64,000 bases of DNA from Rutidosis leptorrhynchoides (GCF_046630445.1 NC_092340.1:359952001-360016000); one strand, 5' to 3'; shown: positions 10,816 through 23,770, counted from the first letter of the stretch. Numbers and translations are program-made. Notes: a model not told the origin generated them from the sequence alone.

Positions 10816-11231
10816 GTTGCAAAACACCCCGTCTCGAGCCGTCTCGACGCCCGTTTCGACGGTTTGGTGACTAGTCCGTCCCGTCTCTAAGAAAACCGTC
10901 TAATATGACAGTCAACGGTCAAAATTCGGGTCAAAGTTGAAAAAAATCATGTCAAAGTCTCAAAATTCCGAAAAGCCAGAAAGTCAGTAAAATCGGTCAA
11001 ATTTGTCGTATTTTAGTTTGAATTTTCCGTATTATATTAACGGTGATAGCAATTATGAGTACACATTAGTCAATTAAAGTTTTTGGCTTTAAAATATGTA
11101 CACATATATACATTTATATAATTATATATTTAAAAGTCAACTTTGGTCAACGTCCGTCTCGACGCCCGTCTCGAAGGTCTCGACCTTTTTAGGACCCGAC
11201 CGTCTCGACCCCGTCTCACGTATTTTGCAAC
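10816..11231. mobile_element. MITE-like element with CGTCTCG-rich ends
   Basis: Short terminal inverted repeats: GTTGCAAAA at 10816-10824 and TTTTGCAAC at 11223-11231. The flanking 9-mers CTTATAACT and CTTTATACT agree at 6 of 9 positions, consistent with an old 9-bp target duplication of the Mutator type. Inside the ends are several CGTCTCG motifs, and GTCTCGACGCCCGT appears in direct orientation at 10841 and 11156. The 416-bp element has no coding capacity. Superfamily assignment is tentative. Confidence 0.5.
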
Positions 11232-12051
11232 CTTTATACTAAAAGGTAAATTTTTAGTTTGAGTACTATTCACTTTGGTTTAAAGTGTCATCGTACAATA
11301 ATTTTTTTTGTGTGTGTTTTGTCTTATTTGACATCTTTAGAGTTTTAATTATTATTATTTTTTGTCTTATGAGGGTTTTTATTTTTTTTTTATTTTTTTT
11401 AGAAAATTATATTCATCTTTTTAATCTCTTTTATTCCTATTTCTCTTTTTTCTCAATATTTTTCCTCTTTAGCTAAAACTAGTTTACGAACCCTCGCTTC
11501 GCGCCGGGGGTTCGGTTTTCAATGTATTTTAGTGCGTTTAGTTTGTAAAATTATTTCATGGCTAACGATGATGTCGTTGAAGCGCAACTCGAGTCGAACT
11601 AAAAGGTATAATCCATGAAAGATTTAAATGTTATTTTAAATTAACAATATATGTGCTATGTGCATCTCGCGTTTCGCTATGGAATTTTCGACTTTTAAAA
11701 ATTTAACGCAAAATCAACGTGTATGAAAAGTATCTCAAATATTTGGCATTTTTTAAAAAGATTCTATTTTGCGTATAGTTAGTGACATTGTGTTCTTAAA
11801 ATTATTTTGAGTTTAACGACGGTGTCGGAAAAATTTAACTCGTTGCGAGCGAGAAGATATGACCCGTTGAATATTTGGGTGGAGTTTAATTAAGATTTTT
11901 TTATGAAAATGATTATTTGACACTTTAACAGCAGTTTAATTAACATTCTTCTTTCTGAGCAGACTGATATTCGTTGACGTGGTTGCGAATTGCTTGACTG
12001 CGTTTCCTTTTCCGTAACGTTTTTTTTACGTCGTGGCTTGCTTTGCCTAAG
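11232..12051. other. Non-coding, T-rich stretch then two diverged repeat units
   Basis: 11285-11475 is T-rich (its 63-codon frame is Phe/Leu-rich and not a gene). From 11492 a unit beginning with ACGAACCCTCGCTTCGCG and containing TAACGATGATGTCGTTG (11563) is followed, about 250 bp on, by a diverged counterpart with CTCGCGTTTCGC and TAACGACGGTGTCGG (11814). This may be a degraded transposon tail (a Helitron-like relic is possible), but no diagnostic end was found. Confidence 0.35.
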
Positions 12052-12056
12052 GATTG
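12052..12056. repeat. Target duplication GATTG, left copy, of element D
   Basis: GATTG here and at 44791-44795, immediately outside the two LTRs of element D. Confidence 0.8.
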
Positions 12057-14351
12057 CGCAACATCCCGCCTTTTTCCGTTTACTTTCCGTTTAATCATTT
12101 AAAGTCCGTTATATGATTATAACATCCTTCGTTAATACGCGTTTTAAATTATCTCGTTTAGGTAATTCACGCACCCGATTCAAAGTGGAGGGACTAAGCT
12201 TGCCAAGAGGCCAAAGATTTGACTAGGTCAACTAGTCAAACCTTCAACCTCATCCATTCATTATTCCATTTCTTTTTCTCTTTTCTTTTACTACTTTCAC
12301 AATTTCTCTCAAACTCCATCTCAAAGAATCATCATCTAAATTCGTTCAAGCAAGCTTCAATCAAAACAAATTGCATTTTTGAAATCCTTGCAACTTCCTC
12401 TTCGATTCCATACCAATTACATATCATTTGAGTAACTTTCTAAAATCACTAGATTTTGTGTTCTTGATGTTTTTAACTTATAAAGTTGTTAATTAGTGTC
12501 CATGGCTCAAGTCTAACATGAATATATGATTTATATGTTCAATCTTGTTATTTGAAGTAATCAGCATGAACATGAATTTTGGTGTGTTTGATTTGGTGAT
12601 TTGGTTGTTTGAATGAAGTTAAATGTTATAAATGCATGTATTAAATGTGTTCCTAACATCACTAGCTTCAATTTGATGTGTAGGTTGCTTTAGAAAACTC
12701 CATAAACTTGATTAGTGGTTTTGGCGAATTTGGGTTAGGGTTTGATGAACTTGAAATGAACTTTTGATGTATTGAATGCCATGAATTGTTGTTAGTAAGT
12801 AGTTAGTAGTATTGTATGCTTGATTACCTATGAAACGGCGCGTTATATAGATGCATTTAATTCCCGAATCAAAAACGTGCGTTGATGAACTTGAGCATTA
12901 ATTGAGCATTTAATGTTGGAAAGTTGGTTATTGCAAATGATGTTTTTGGTTGGTGAAATGTATTTACTTGTGTTCTTTGTCAAATTACCTTTCTAACGAT
13001 ATAAGATACGAGTTCTAAGTGTTTACGGTTTGTGTTTTGTATTTGTTTGAATTTTGGTTTGGGACTTAGACAATTGAGACTGACCAGGTACCAGCACCCG
13101 TTATTCGCCGCGGCGCGGCCAGCCTATGTCGCGGCGCGACAATAGGCATGAATTTGATTCTGTCCCACTTTTCAATTTCACGTGAAATGTACGCTATGCT
13201 AGGGACCTCCGATTCACATGAAACTTGTTCTAACATGCTTATATATGAATAACTAGCACAGAAAAATAGTTCGGGATCCGACCCGAACGTGTTGACTTTT
13301 TCGTTGACTTTGACCCGACCAAAATTTGACTTTTTGTCAAACTTAACCAAATGATTATGCAATCTTTCTAACTTGTTTCTATACTTGTATCTTGCATGAA
13401 ACTTGACAATTCGATTCACATGCTACATAATCGAGTCGTAACGAGCCATAGGACTAATTGAACATCTTTGACCTATCGTGTTTACCGTTATTGATACGAC
13501 CTATTTGTTTAGGTCAAGACTAGCATTGTTCTTTGCACACGTTACTTGTTGGAGTACTTATTACTCGTGCACACAAGGTGAGATCATAGTCCCATCTTTC
13601 AAACAACTTTTATGCTTTAAACTATGGGATGAGAAACACATACGTATCATACTTTTACACTTTGAACACAAGTACGAAAATGAACATTTCACGTACGGGT
13701 TTGAACAAAAAGCCTCAATTCAATTATCATTAATTACACTTGCAGGGTGTAAAAGAGAACTTATATTATGTGATCACATGGGCTTGACGAGCCTCATTCG
13801 GACGGTTCGCTACTGTTAGCGGATGAAATATATTTTCGAGTATAATGTATGTTCTAACACTACGTAACAGGATACAAAACAGTTAAGTTTGATAATTGGG
13901 TGCCCGCGAAACAAATAACAAACTTTGGAATGCAAATGATTTTGATAATCATCTTATATTAAATCTTGTGGTTCAAATACAATGTTTACTAAAACACCTA
14001 TGATTTCACCAACGTTTTCGTTGACAGTTTTCTATATGTTTTCTCAGGTCCTTGAATGCTTAAGGATACATGCTTCTGCTTTCTTTTTGATACTTGCTTG
14101 GATGTCGAGTATACGTGCATTGTTGGAGCGTCTTTTGACTACTTTTATAAATTGTGTCGAATAGGTTTCATTTGTACATTAAACATTGAAATGTAACTAG
14201 TCATTGAACTACTTTTGTAAACTTGAAACATCCTTTTACTTATGAAATGAATGCGACATATTTTGGTCAAACGTCACGTTAAAGACTTATGATCACGTAA
14301 CGGGACCTAAGTAGTCGGCGCCGTCAAACATGATTTGGTTGGGTCGCTACA
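12057..14351 (+). repeat. 5' LTR of element D
   Basis: About 2.3 kb, matching 32326-33450 plus 43624-44790. It begins CGCAACATCCC where the 3' LTR begins TGTAACATCCC, so two T-to-C changes destroyed the terminal TG. It ends GGTCGCTACA. Open frames inside (12219-12431, 13066-13419 minus, 13478-13819) also occur in the 3' LTR, as expected of duplicate LTRs, and have no recognisable domain. Confidence 0.85.
13098..13134. other. CpG-rich block with palindromes in the D LTR
   Basis: CGCCGCGGCGCGGCC then GTCGCGGCGCGAC (a 6-bp palindromic stem around one G) in otherwise A+T-rich DNA. In the 3' LTR (about 33371-33410) two CpGs have become CpA, the usual trace of methylated-cytosine decay. Confidence 0.6.
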
Positions 14352-14353
14352 GA

Positions 14354-14365
14354 TGGTATCAGAGC
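14354..14365 (+). promoter_or_regulatory. Primer binding site of element D
   Basis: TGGTATCAGAGC, a perfect complement of the initiator Met-tRNA 3' end, two bases after the LTR. The following leader shares ACATTAGTGAGTCTAGACT with the other elements of the window. Confidence 0.9.
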
Positions 14366-14603
14366 GTTGGTTGTAGGGATTTAGAGTTCATTGGTGTCAA
14401 CCCCGAGTCATAGGGTACATTAGTGAGTCTAGACTACAACCGGCATATAGACTTGAAGTAGGAATTACTTGACTACTTGTGCATTTATACTCGAATGTTT
14501 CTACTCATATCTACTCTTATTTCATCTTAATCTCACGTCGTTTAATTTAATTGACACGACCTTGACTTAGTGAAATAATGTCGAATGCATATATGAATTA
14601 GGG

Positions 14604-14628
14604 TAATATAATTTCCGGGATTATATTA
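14604..14628 (+). other. Leader stem-loop of element D
   Basis: TAATATAAT (14604-14612) and ATTATATTA (14620-14628) around TTCCGGG, a perfect 9-bp stem 140 bases before gag. The same arms occur in both LARDs. A role in RNA dimerisation or packaging is a guess. Confidence 0.5.
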
Positions 14629-14771
14629 CGGTGACTCATATGAACGTTCCGACATTATGGCATAAAGAATTTAAGGCGAGTCAAGGAAAATTTTTCTCTA
14701 TCCTTATTCCATATCATGATTAGTATTATTGAAAATACTAATCAACGGTATTCTTGTGTTTTGAAGGAACA

Positions 14772-15825
14772 ATGCCTCCTCGTCGTGTGCCACGCCATAA
14801 GACTCCCGAACAAGCTCTACAATGAATGATAGCCACCGCCGTGGATGCGGCCATGGCCGGTCACTCCTCCAACAACAAAAATAACAACAACCACAACAAC
14901 AACAACAATCAGGGGGCCGGTAACTCAAGCGAAGGGTGCTCCTATAAAGCTTTCATGGGGTGCAAACCTCATACTTTTAATGGGACCGGGGGACCGGTTG
15001 TGTACACCCGATGGTTTGAGCAAACGGAAGCCCTCTTTAGCATAAGCGGTTGTCGGGACCAAGACAAGGTAAAATATTCCACCCACACCTTTGCAGGTAT
15101 CGCCCTCACGTGGTGGAACATGTATGTACAATTGGTGGGTACCGATGAAGCTCACGCCCTCTCTTAGGCCGATTTAAGGGAAAGGATGATCGTCGAATTT
15201 TTCCCTCGTGAAGAAACCCGAAAGCTCGAACAAGAGCTAAGAACTTTAAAGGCGGTCGGAAACGATCTCAAGGCCTACAATCAACGATTCTCCGAACTAT
15301 CCTTGATGTGTCCCAACCTCGTGAACCCCGAATCTCAAAGGGTTGAACTTTATATGGATGGTCTTCCAAAGAGCATCAAACAAGGAGTGATGTCATCCAA
15401 ACCCGCTAACCTACAACAAGCCTTAAACATGGCCCGCCAATTGATCGAAACGGTTGACGAAATCGTAGTTCCGGCATCTAAGGCCGAGGATAAATCGGGC
15501 GGCAACAAAAGAAAATGGGAAGCCCCCAAATCAAGCAACAACTACAACAACAACTTCACCAAAAAGCCTTTCACCTCCGACGCCAAGAAAAGTTATGGCG
15601 GAAATAAACCCTTTTGCAACAAATGCCACAAACACCACTAAGGTGAATGTAGCAATCTATTTTGCCACCGGTGCCAATGGGGTGGTCATGTGGCCAACGA
15701 TTGTAGAAGTGCCGCCCCCGTCGCTCAAAAGGTGCTCAATGCACCAAAATCGGGTACTTGTTATGAATGTGGCCAAGCGGGTCATTTTAGAAATGCATGT
15801 CCGAAGAAGAAAGCCAACCCCAACA
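14772..15825 (+). pseudogene. Gag of element D (5' part of the gag-pol frame, broken)
   Basis: The frame opens with ATG at 14772 (MPPRRVPRHKT), the usual basic chromovirus Gag start, and is interrupted by stops at 14823-14825 (TGA), 15165-15167 (TAG, where relatives have Trp) and 15639-15641 (TAA). Recognisable parts are an Asn/His-rich stretch, the capsid-like region with ALTWWN (15106-15123), YNQRFSEL and two CCHC zinc knuckles: CHRCQWGGHVANDC at about 15663-15704 and CYECGQAGHFRNAC at about 15759-15800. No frameshift is seen. Element C begins at 15826, interrupting the linker before the protease, which resumes in frame at 28872. Confidence 0.85.
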
Positions 15826-18800
15826 TGAAATGTCCCGTTCTTATTGATTAAAAACGTTTCATATTAATTGATTTCGTTGTGAGGTTTTGACCTCACGTTT
15901 TTCAAAGACTGCATTCATTTTTAATACAAACCATAACCTTTATTTCATAAATAAAGGTTTAAAAAGCTTTACGTAGATTATCAAATAATGATAATCTAAA
16001 ATATCCTGTTTACGCACGACCATTACATAATGGTTTACAATACAAATATGTTACATCGAAATCAGTTTCTTGAATGCAGTTTTTACACAATATCATACAA
16101 ACATGGACTCCAAATCTTGTCCTTATTTTAGTATGCAACAGCGGAAGCTCTTAATATTCACCTGAGAATAAACATGCTTTAAACGTCAACAAAAATGTTG
16201 GTGAGTTATAGGTTTAACCTATATATATCAAATCGTAACAATAGACCACAAGATTTCATATTTCAATACACATCCCATACATAGAGATAAAAATCATTCA
16301 TATGGTGAACACCTGGTAACCGACATTAACAAGATACATATATAAGAATATCCCCATCATTCCGGGACACCCTTCGGATATGATATAAATTTCGAAGTAC
16401 TAAAGCATCCGGTACTTTGGATGGGGCTTGTTGGGCCCGATAGATCTATCTTTAGGATTCGCGTCAATTAGGGTGTCTGTTCCCTAATTCTTAGATTACC
16501 AGACTTAATAAAAAGGGGCATATTCGATTTCGATAATTCAACCATAGAATGTAGTTTCACGTACTTGTGTCTATTTTGTAAATCATTTATAAAACCTGCA
16601 TGTATTCTCATCCCAAAAATATTAGATTTTAAAAGTGGGACTATAACTCACTTTCACAGATTTTTACTTCGTCGAGAAGTAAGACTTGGCCACTGTTGAT
16701 TCACGAACCTATAACAATATATACATATATATTAAAGTATGTTCAAAATATATTTACAACACTTTTAATATATTTTGATGTTTTAAGTTTATTAAGTCAG
16801 TTGTCCTCGTTAGTAACCTACAACTAGTTTTCCACAGTTAGATGTACAGAAATAAATCAATAAATATTATCTTGAATCAATCCACGATCCAGTGTATACG
16901 TATCTCAGTATTGATCACAACTCAAACTAGATATATTTTGGAATCAACCTCAACCCTGTATAGCTAACTCCAACATTCACATATAGAGTGTCTATGGTTG
17001 TTCCGAAATATATATAGATGTGTCGACATGATAGGTCGAAACATTGTATACGTGTCTATGGTATCTCAAGATTACATAATATACAATACAAGTTGATTAA
17101 GTTATGGTTGGAATAGATTTGTTACCAATTTTCACGTAGCTAAAATGAGAAAAATTATCCAATCTTGTTTTACCCATAACTTCTTCATTTTAAGTCCGTT
17201 TTGAGTGAATCAAATTGCTATGGTTTCATATTGAACTCTATTTTATGAATCTAAACAGAAAAAGTATAGGTTTATAGTCAGAGGAATAAGTTACAAGTCG
17301 TTTTTGTAAAGGTAGTCATTTCAGTCGAAAGAACGACGTCTAGATGACCATTTTAGAAAACATACTTCCACTTTGAGTTTAACCATAATTTTTGGATATA
17401 GTTTCATGTTCATAATAAAAATCATTTTCTCAGAATAACAACTTTTAAATCAAAGTTTATCATAGTTTTTAATTAACTAACCCAAAACAGCCCGCGGTGT
17501 TACTACGACGGCGTAAATCCGGTTTTACGGTGTTTTTCGTGTTTCCAGGTTTTAAATCATTAAGTTAGCATATCATATAGATATAGAACATGTGTTTAGT
17601 TAATTTTAAAAGTCAAGTTAGAAGGATTAACTTTTGTTTGCGAACAAGTTTAGAATTAACTAAACTATGTTCTAGTGATTACGAGTTTAAACCTTCGAAT
17701 AAGATAGTTTTATATATATGAATCTAATGATGTTATGAACATCATTACTACCTCAAGTTTAGTAGGTAAACCTACTGGAAGTGACAAGAAATGATCTAGC
17801 TTCAAAGGATCTTGGATGGCTTGAAAGTTCTTGAAGTAGGATCATGACACAAAAACAAGTTCAAGTAAGATTTTTACTCGAATTAAGATAGTTTATAGTT
17901 ATAGAAATTGAATCAAAGTTTGAATATAAATATTACCTTGAATAATAAAGATAACCTACTGTATATAACAAAGGTTTCTTGATCTTAGATGATTACTTGG
18001 AATGGATTAGAAAGCTTGGAAGTAAATTAGTAAACTTGAAGGGATTTTTGAAGTGTTCTTCCTATGATGATTATAGCTTGATTCTTGAAGTGATTTTTGA
18101 TGAAGATGATGATTAACTACTAGAAAAATACGTTCATAATAGTGTGTGTGTGTGTTGAGAGAGAATTAGAAAGAGAATTGGAAGTGAAATGGAGTGAATG
18201 ATGAGTGGTAATTGGTGAGTGGTGAGTGGGGTTAAAAGGAGTTCTAGTTAGTTGACTAGCTCATGGTAGAAGTTAAAATTGATTATTAATACATGACATA
18301 ATCAAGAGTGGAATCCCATGCTAGTTCCTATTGGTATATACCCATAGTAAGTACGTTTTGAAGCTGTGTATAATACGGGTAAGAATACGACTAGAATTCT
18401 TGATGAAAGAAAAGAATGGGAAAGTAACTGTAACCATTTTCGTTAAGTATGAGTGTTTTGATATATGTCTTGAAGTCTTCCAAAAGTATTTTAATACATC
18501 TAAATACACTACATGTATATACATTTTAACTGAGTCGTTAAGTCATCGTTAGTCGTTACATGTAAGTGTTGTTTTGAAACCTTTAAGTTAACGATCTCAA
18601 TTAATGTTGTTAACCCATTGTTTATTATATCTAATGAGATGTTAAATTATTATATTATCATGATATTATGATATATTAATAAATCTTAATATGATATATA
18701 TACATTTAAATGTCGTTACAAGGATAATAGTTACATATATGTCTCGTTTCGAAATCCTTAAGTTAGTAGTCTTGTTTATATGTATATAACTCATTGTTAA

Positions 18801-19016
18801 TATACTTATGGAGATACTTACTTATCATAATCTCATGTTAACCATATGTATATCCATATATATATCGTCATGTAGTTTTTACAAGTTTTAACGTTCGTGA
18901 ATCGCCGGTCAACTTGGGTGGTCAATTGTCTATATGAAACATATTTCAATTAATCAAGTCTTAACAAGTTTGATTGCTTAACATGTTGGAAACATGAAAA
19001 AGTTCGGGTCACTACA
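15826..19016 (-). repeat. 3' LTR of element C
   Basis: Reads TGAAATGTCCC...GGTCACTACA on the plus strand, 3191 bp. Relative to 25628-28866 it lacks about 8 bp near 15893 and about 45 bp near 18995. Open frames inside (for example 18321-18552 on both strands) recur in the other LTR and are not genes. Confidence 0.92.
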
Positions 19017-19052
19017 GTACCTACCCGTTAAATAAATTTCGTCCCGAAATTT
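19017..19052 (-). promoter_or_regulatory. Plus-strand primer region of element C
   Basis: Palindrome AAATTTCG-TCC-CGAAATTT at 19034-19052 (plus-strand reading), then ACGGGTAGG read on the minus strand next to the LTR. The gag-pol stop codon (19052-19054) overlaps the palindrome by one base. Confidence 0.75.
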
Positions 19053-22000
19053 TAAGCTGTTGAAGGTGTTGACGAATCTTCTGGAAATAGATGCGTGTAT
19101 TTCTTCTTCATCTGATCTTCACGCTCCCAGGTGAACTCGGGTCCTCTACGAGCATTCCATCGAACCTTAACAATTGGTATCTTGTTTTGCTTAAGTCTTT
19201 TAACCTCACGATCCATTATTTCGACGGGTTCTTCGATGAATTAAAGTTTTTCGTTGATTTGGATTTCATCTAACGGAATAGTGAGATCTTCTTTAGCAAA
19301 ACATTTCTTCAAATTCGAGACGTGGAAAGTGTTATGTACAGCCGCGAGTTGTTGAGGTAACTCAAGTCGGTAAGCTACTGGTCCGACACGATCAATAATC
19401 TTGAATGGTCCAATATACCTTGGATTTAATTTCCCTCGTTTACCAAATCGAACAACGCCTTTCCAAGGTGCAACTTTAAGCATGACCATCTCTCCAATTT
19501 CAAATTCTATATCTTTTCTTTTAATGTCAGCGTTGCTCTTTTGTCGACTTTGGGCGGTTTTCAACCGTTGTTGAATTTGGATGATCTTCTCGGTAGTTTC
19601 TTGTATAATCTCCGGACCCGTAATCTGTCTATCCCCCACTTCACTCCAACAAATCGGAGACCTGCACTTTCTACCATAAAGTGCTTCAAACGGCGCCATC
19701 TCAATGCTTGAATGGTAGCTGTTGTTGTAGGAAAATTCTGCTAACGGTAGATGTCGATCCCAACTGTTTCCGAAATCAATAACACATGCTCGTAGCATGT
19801 CTTCAAGCGTTTGTATCGTCCTTTCGCTTTGCCCATCAGTTTGTGGATGATAGGCAGTACTCATGTCTAGACGAGTTCCTAATGCTTGCTGTAATGTCTG
19901 CCAGAATCTTGAAATAAATCTGCCATCCCTATCAGAGATAATAGAGATTGGTATTCCATGTCTGGAGACGACTTCCTTCAAATACAGTCGTGCTAACTTC
20001 TCCATCTTGTCATCTTCTCTTATTGGCAGGAAGTGTGCTGATTTGGTGAGACGATCAACTATTACCCAAATAGTATCAAAACCACTTGCAGTCCTTGGCA
20101 ATTTAGTGATGAAATCCATGGTAATGTTTTCCCATTTCCATTCTGGGATTTTGGGTTGTTGAAGTAGACCTGATGGTTTCTGATGCTCAGCTTTGACCTT
20201 AGAACACGTCAAACATTCTCCTACGTATTTAGCAACATCGGCTTTCATACCCGGCCACCAAAAATATTTCTTGAGATCCTTGTACATCTTCCCCGTTCCA
20301 GGATGTATTGAGTATCTGGTTTTATGAGCTTCTCTAAGTACCATTTCTCTCATATCTCCAAATTTTGGTACCCAAATCCTTTCAGCCCTATACCGGGTTC
20401 CGTATTCCCGAATATTAAGATGCTGCTCCGATCCTTTGGGTATTTCATCCTTTAAATTTCCTTCTTTTAAAACTCCTTGTTGCGCCTCCTTTATTTGAGT
20501 AGTAAGGTTATTATGAATCATTATATTCATAGATTTTACTCGAATGGGTTCTCTGTCCTTCCTGCTCAAGGCATCGGCTACCACATTTGCCTTCCTCGGG
20601 TGGTAACGAATCTCAAAGTCGTAATCATTCAACAATTCAATCCACCTACGCTGCCTCATATTCAGTTGTTTCTGATTAAATATGTGTTGAAGACTTTTGT
20701 GGTCGATATATATAATACTTTTGACCCCATATAAGTAGTGCCTCCAAGTCTTTAATGCAAAAACAACCGCGCCTAATTCCAAATCATGCGTCGTATAATT
20801 TTGCTCGTGAATCTTCAATTGTCTAGACGCATAAGCAATCACCTTCGTTCGTTGCATTAATACACAACCGAGACCTTGCTTTGATGCGTCATAATAAATC
20901 ACAAAATCATCATTCCCTTCAGGCAATGACAATATAGGTGTCGTAGTTAGCTTTTTCTTCAATAACTGAAACGCTTTCTCTTGTTCATCATTCCATTCAA
21001 ATTTCTTCCCTTTATGCGTTAATGCAGTCAAGGGTTTTGCTATTCTGGAAAAGTCTTGGATGAACCTTCTGTAGTAACCAGCTAGTCCTAAAAACTGGCG
21101 TATGTGTTTCGGAGTTTTCGGGGTTTCCCACTTTTCAACAGTTTCTATCTTTGGCGGATCCACCTTAATACCTTCTTTGTTCACTATGTGACCGAGGAAT
21201 TGAACTTATTCCAACCAAAATGCACACTTTGAAAATTTAGCGTACAATTCTTCCTTCCTCAATACTTCTAACACCTTTCTCAAATGTTCACCGTGTTCTT
21301 GGTCATTCTTTGAGTAAATAAGTATGTCATCAATGAAAACAATGACAAACTTGTCAAGGTATGGTCCACACACTCGGTTCATAAGGTCCATGAACACAGC
21401 TGGTGCATTAGTTAAACCAAACGGCATGACCATAAACTCGTAATGACCGTAACGTGTTCTGAAAGCAGTCTTTGGAATATCATCTTCTTTCACCCGCATT
21501 TGATGATACCCGGAACGTAAGTCAATCTTTGAATAAACAGACGAGCCTTGTAGTTGATCAAATAAGTCGTCGATTCTCGGTAGTGGGTAGCGGTTCTTGA
21601 TGGTAAGTTTGTTCAACTCTCGGTAGTCGATACACAACCTGAATGTACCATCTTTCTTCTTGAGAAACAAAACAGGAGCTCCCCACGGTGATGTGCTTGG
21701 TCGAATGAAACCACGCTCTAAAAGTTCTTGTAATTGGCTTTGCAGTTCTTTCATCTCGCTGGGTGCGAGTCTGTAAGGAGCACGAGCTATTGGTGCAGCT
21801 CCTAGTACAAGATCTATTTGAAATTCAACGGATCGATGTGGGGGTAATCCCGGTAATTCTTTCGGAAATACATCGGGAAATTCTTTTGCGACGGGAACAT
21901 CATTGATGCTCTTTTCTTCAGTTTGTACTTTCTCGACTTGTGCTAGAACAGCATAGCAACCTTTTCTTATTAGTTTTTGTGCCTTCAAATTACTAATAAG

Positions 22001-22767
22001 ATGTAGCTTCGTGTTGCCCTTTTCTCCGTACACCATTAAGGGTTTTCCTTTTTCTCGTATAATGCGAATTGCATTTTTGTAACAAACGATCTCTGCTTTC
22101 ACTTCTTTCAACCAGTCCATACCGATTATCACATCAAAACTCCCTAACTCTACTGGTATCAAATCAATCTTAAATGTTTCGCTAACCAGTTTACTTTCTC
22201 GATTCCGACATATATTATCTGCTGAAATTAATTTACCATTTGCTAATTCGAGTAAAAATTTACTATCCAAAGGCGTCAATGGACAACTTAATTTAGCACA
22301 AAAATCTCTACTCATGTAGCTTCTATCCGCACCCGAATCAAATAAAACATAAGCAGATTTATTGTCAATAAGAAACGTACCCGTAACAAGCTCCGGGTCT
22401 TCCTGTACATCTGCCGCATTAATATTGAAAACTCTTCCGCGGCCTTGTCCATTCGTGTTCTCCTGGTTCGGGAAATTTCTAATAATGTGGCATGGTTTTC
22501 CACATTTATAACAAACTACATTGGCATAACTTGCTCCGACACTACTTGCTCCGCCATTACTCGTTCCGACACCATTTGTTCCTTTCGTTCTATTAACCCC
22601 TGGTCCGTAAACCTCACACTTCACCGCGCTATGACCATTTCTTTTACACTTGTTGCAAAATTTGGTGCAGAACCCCGAGTGATACTTTTCACACCTTTGG
22701 CAAAGCTGTTTCTGATTGTTGTTGTTGTTGCGGTTATTATTGTTGTTGGGATGATTGTTGTAGTTGC

Positions 22768-22804
<37 letters not shown>

Positions 22805-23638
22805 GGGCCGTTTGTTGTAGTTGCGATTGATGTTGCTATGGTTGGGATAATTGTTGCGATTATTGTTGTAATTGCTGTTGTTGTTGTATTGGTGATTCTT
22901 ATCACCGTTTTCCTCCCACTTTCTTTTGACTTGCTTCACATTGGCCTCTTCAGCAGTCTGTTCTTTAATTCTTTCTTCAATCTGGTTCACTAGTTTGTGA
23001 GCCATTCTACACGCCTGTTCTATGGAGGCGGGCTCGTGTGAACTTATATCTTCTTGGATTCTTTCCGGTAATCCTTTCACAAACGCGTCGATCTTCTCTT
23101 CCTCATCTTCGAATGCTCCCGGACACAATAGGCATAATTCTGTGAATCGTCTTTCGTACGTGGTAATATCAAATCCTTGGGTTCGTAACCCTCTAAGTTC
23201 TGTCTTGAGCTTATTGACCTCGGTTCTGGGACGGTACTTCTCGTTCATCAAGTGCTTGAATGCTGACCACGGTAGTGCGTATGCATCGTCTTATCCCACT
23301 TGCTCTAGATAGGTATTCCACCATGTTAACGCAGAACCTGTGAAGGTATGTGTAGCGTACTTCACTTTTTCCTCTTCAGTACACTTACTTATGGCAAACA
23401 CCGATTCGACCTTCTCGGTCCACCGTTTCAATCCGATCGGTCCTTCGGTTCCATCAAATTTCAAAGGTTTGCAGGCAGTGAATTCTTTGTAGGTGCATCC
23501 TGCACGATTTCCTGTACTGCTAGATCCAAGGTTATTGTTGGTATGTAGTGCAGCCTGTACTGCAGCTATGTTTGAAGCTAGAAAAGTACGGAATTCCTCT
23601 TCATTCATATTCACGGTGTGTTGAGTAGTCGGTGCCAT
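19052..23638 (-). pseudogene. Gag-pol polyprotein of element C (three nonsense codons)
   Basis: One continuous frame of 1529 codons from ATG at 23638 (MAPTT). An in-frame ATG 12 codons upstream exists, but the MAP start matches Gag convention. In order it holds Gag (ALTWWNTYLEQ), an Asn-rich linker from AAC repeats, zinc knuckles [14 protein letters not shown] and a degenerate [14 protein letters not shown] (final Cys lost), and protease FDSGADRS. Then come RT with FIDD, RNase H, integrase with the HHCC and DD35E residues, and a C-terminal chromodomain. Stops are at 23291-23293 (Gag), 21206-21208 (after RT) and 19241-19243 (before the chromodomain), all point changes to TAA. No frameshift is present. 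Polymerase products could not be made from this copy. Confidence 0.93.
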
Positions 23639-23770
23639 TTCCTTCAAAATAGTCAAATGGAACAAGTTAATCATACAGAATATTAAGAGTAGTTAATAGT
23701 ATTTCGTAGCATAATATGAACTCATTTATAAAAGCTTTTTCTTCATATTAGCGTTTTATAAGTTTAAATT

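Noticed and set aside
13066-13419. 117-codon minus-strand frame in the D LTR
   Set aside because: Lies in the LTR, spans the CpG-rich block, no recognisable motif; the 3' LTR copy is cut by LARD-B.
13478-13819. 113-codon frame, also intact at 43917-44258
   Set aside because: The two are the two LTRs of element D, identical at insertion; survival of a frame in both is not evidence of coding, and no domain is visible.
22445-22993. 182-codon plus-strand frame rich in Val and Ile
   Set aside because: Antisense shadow of the Asn-rich (AAC repeat) Gag linker of element C.
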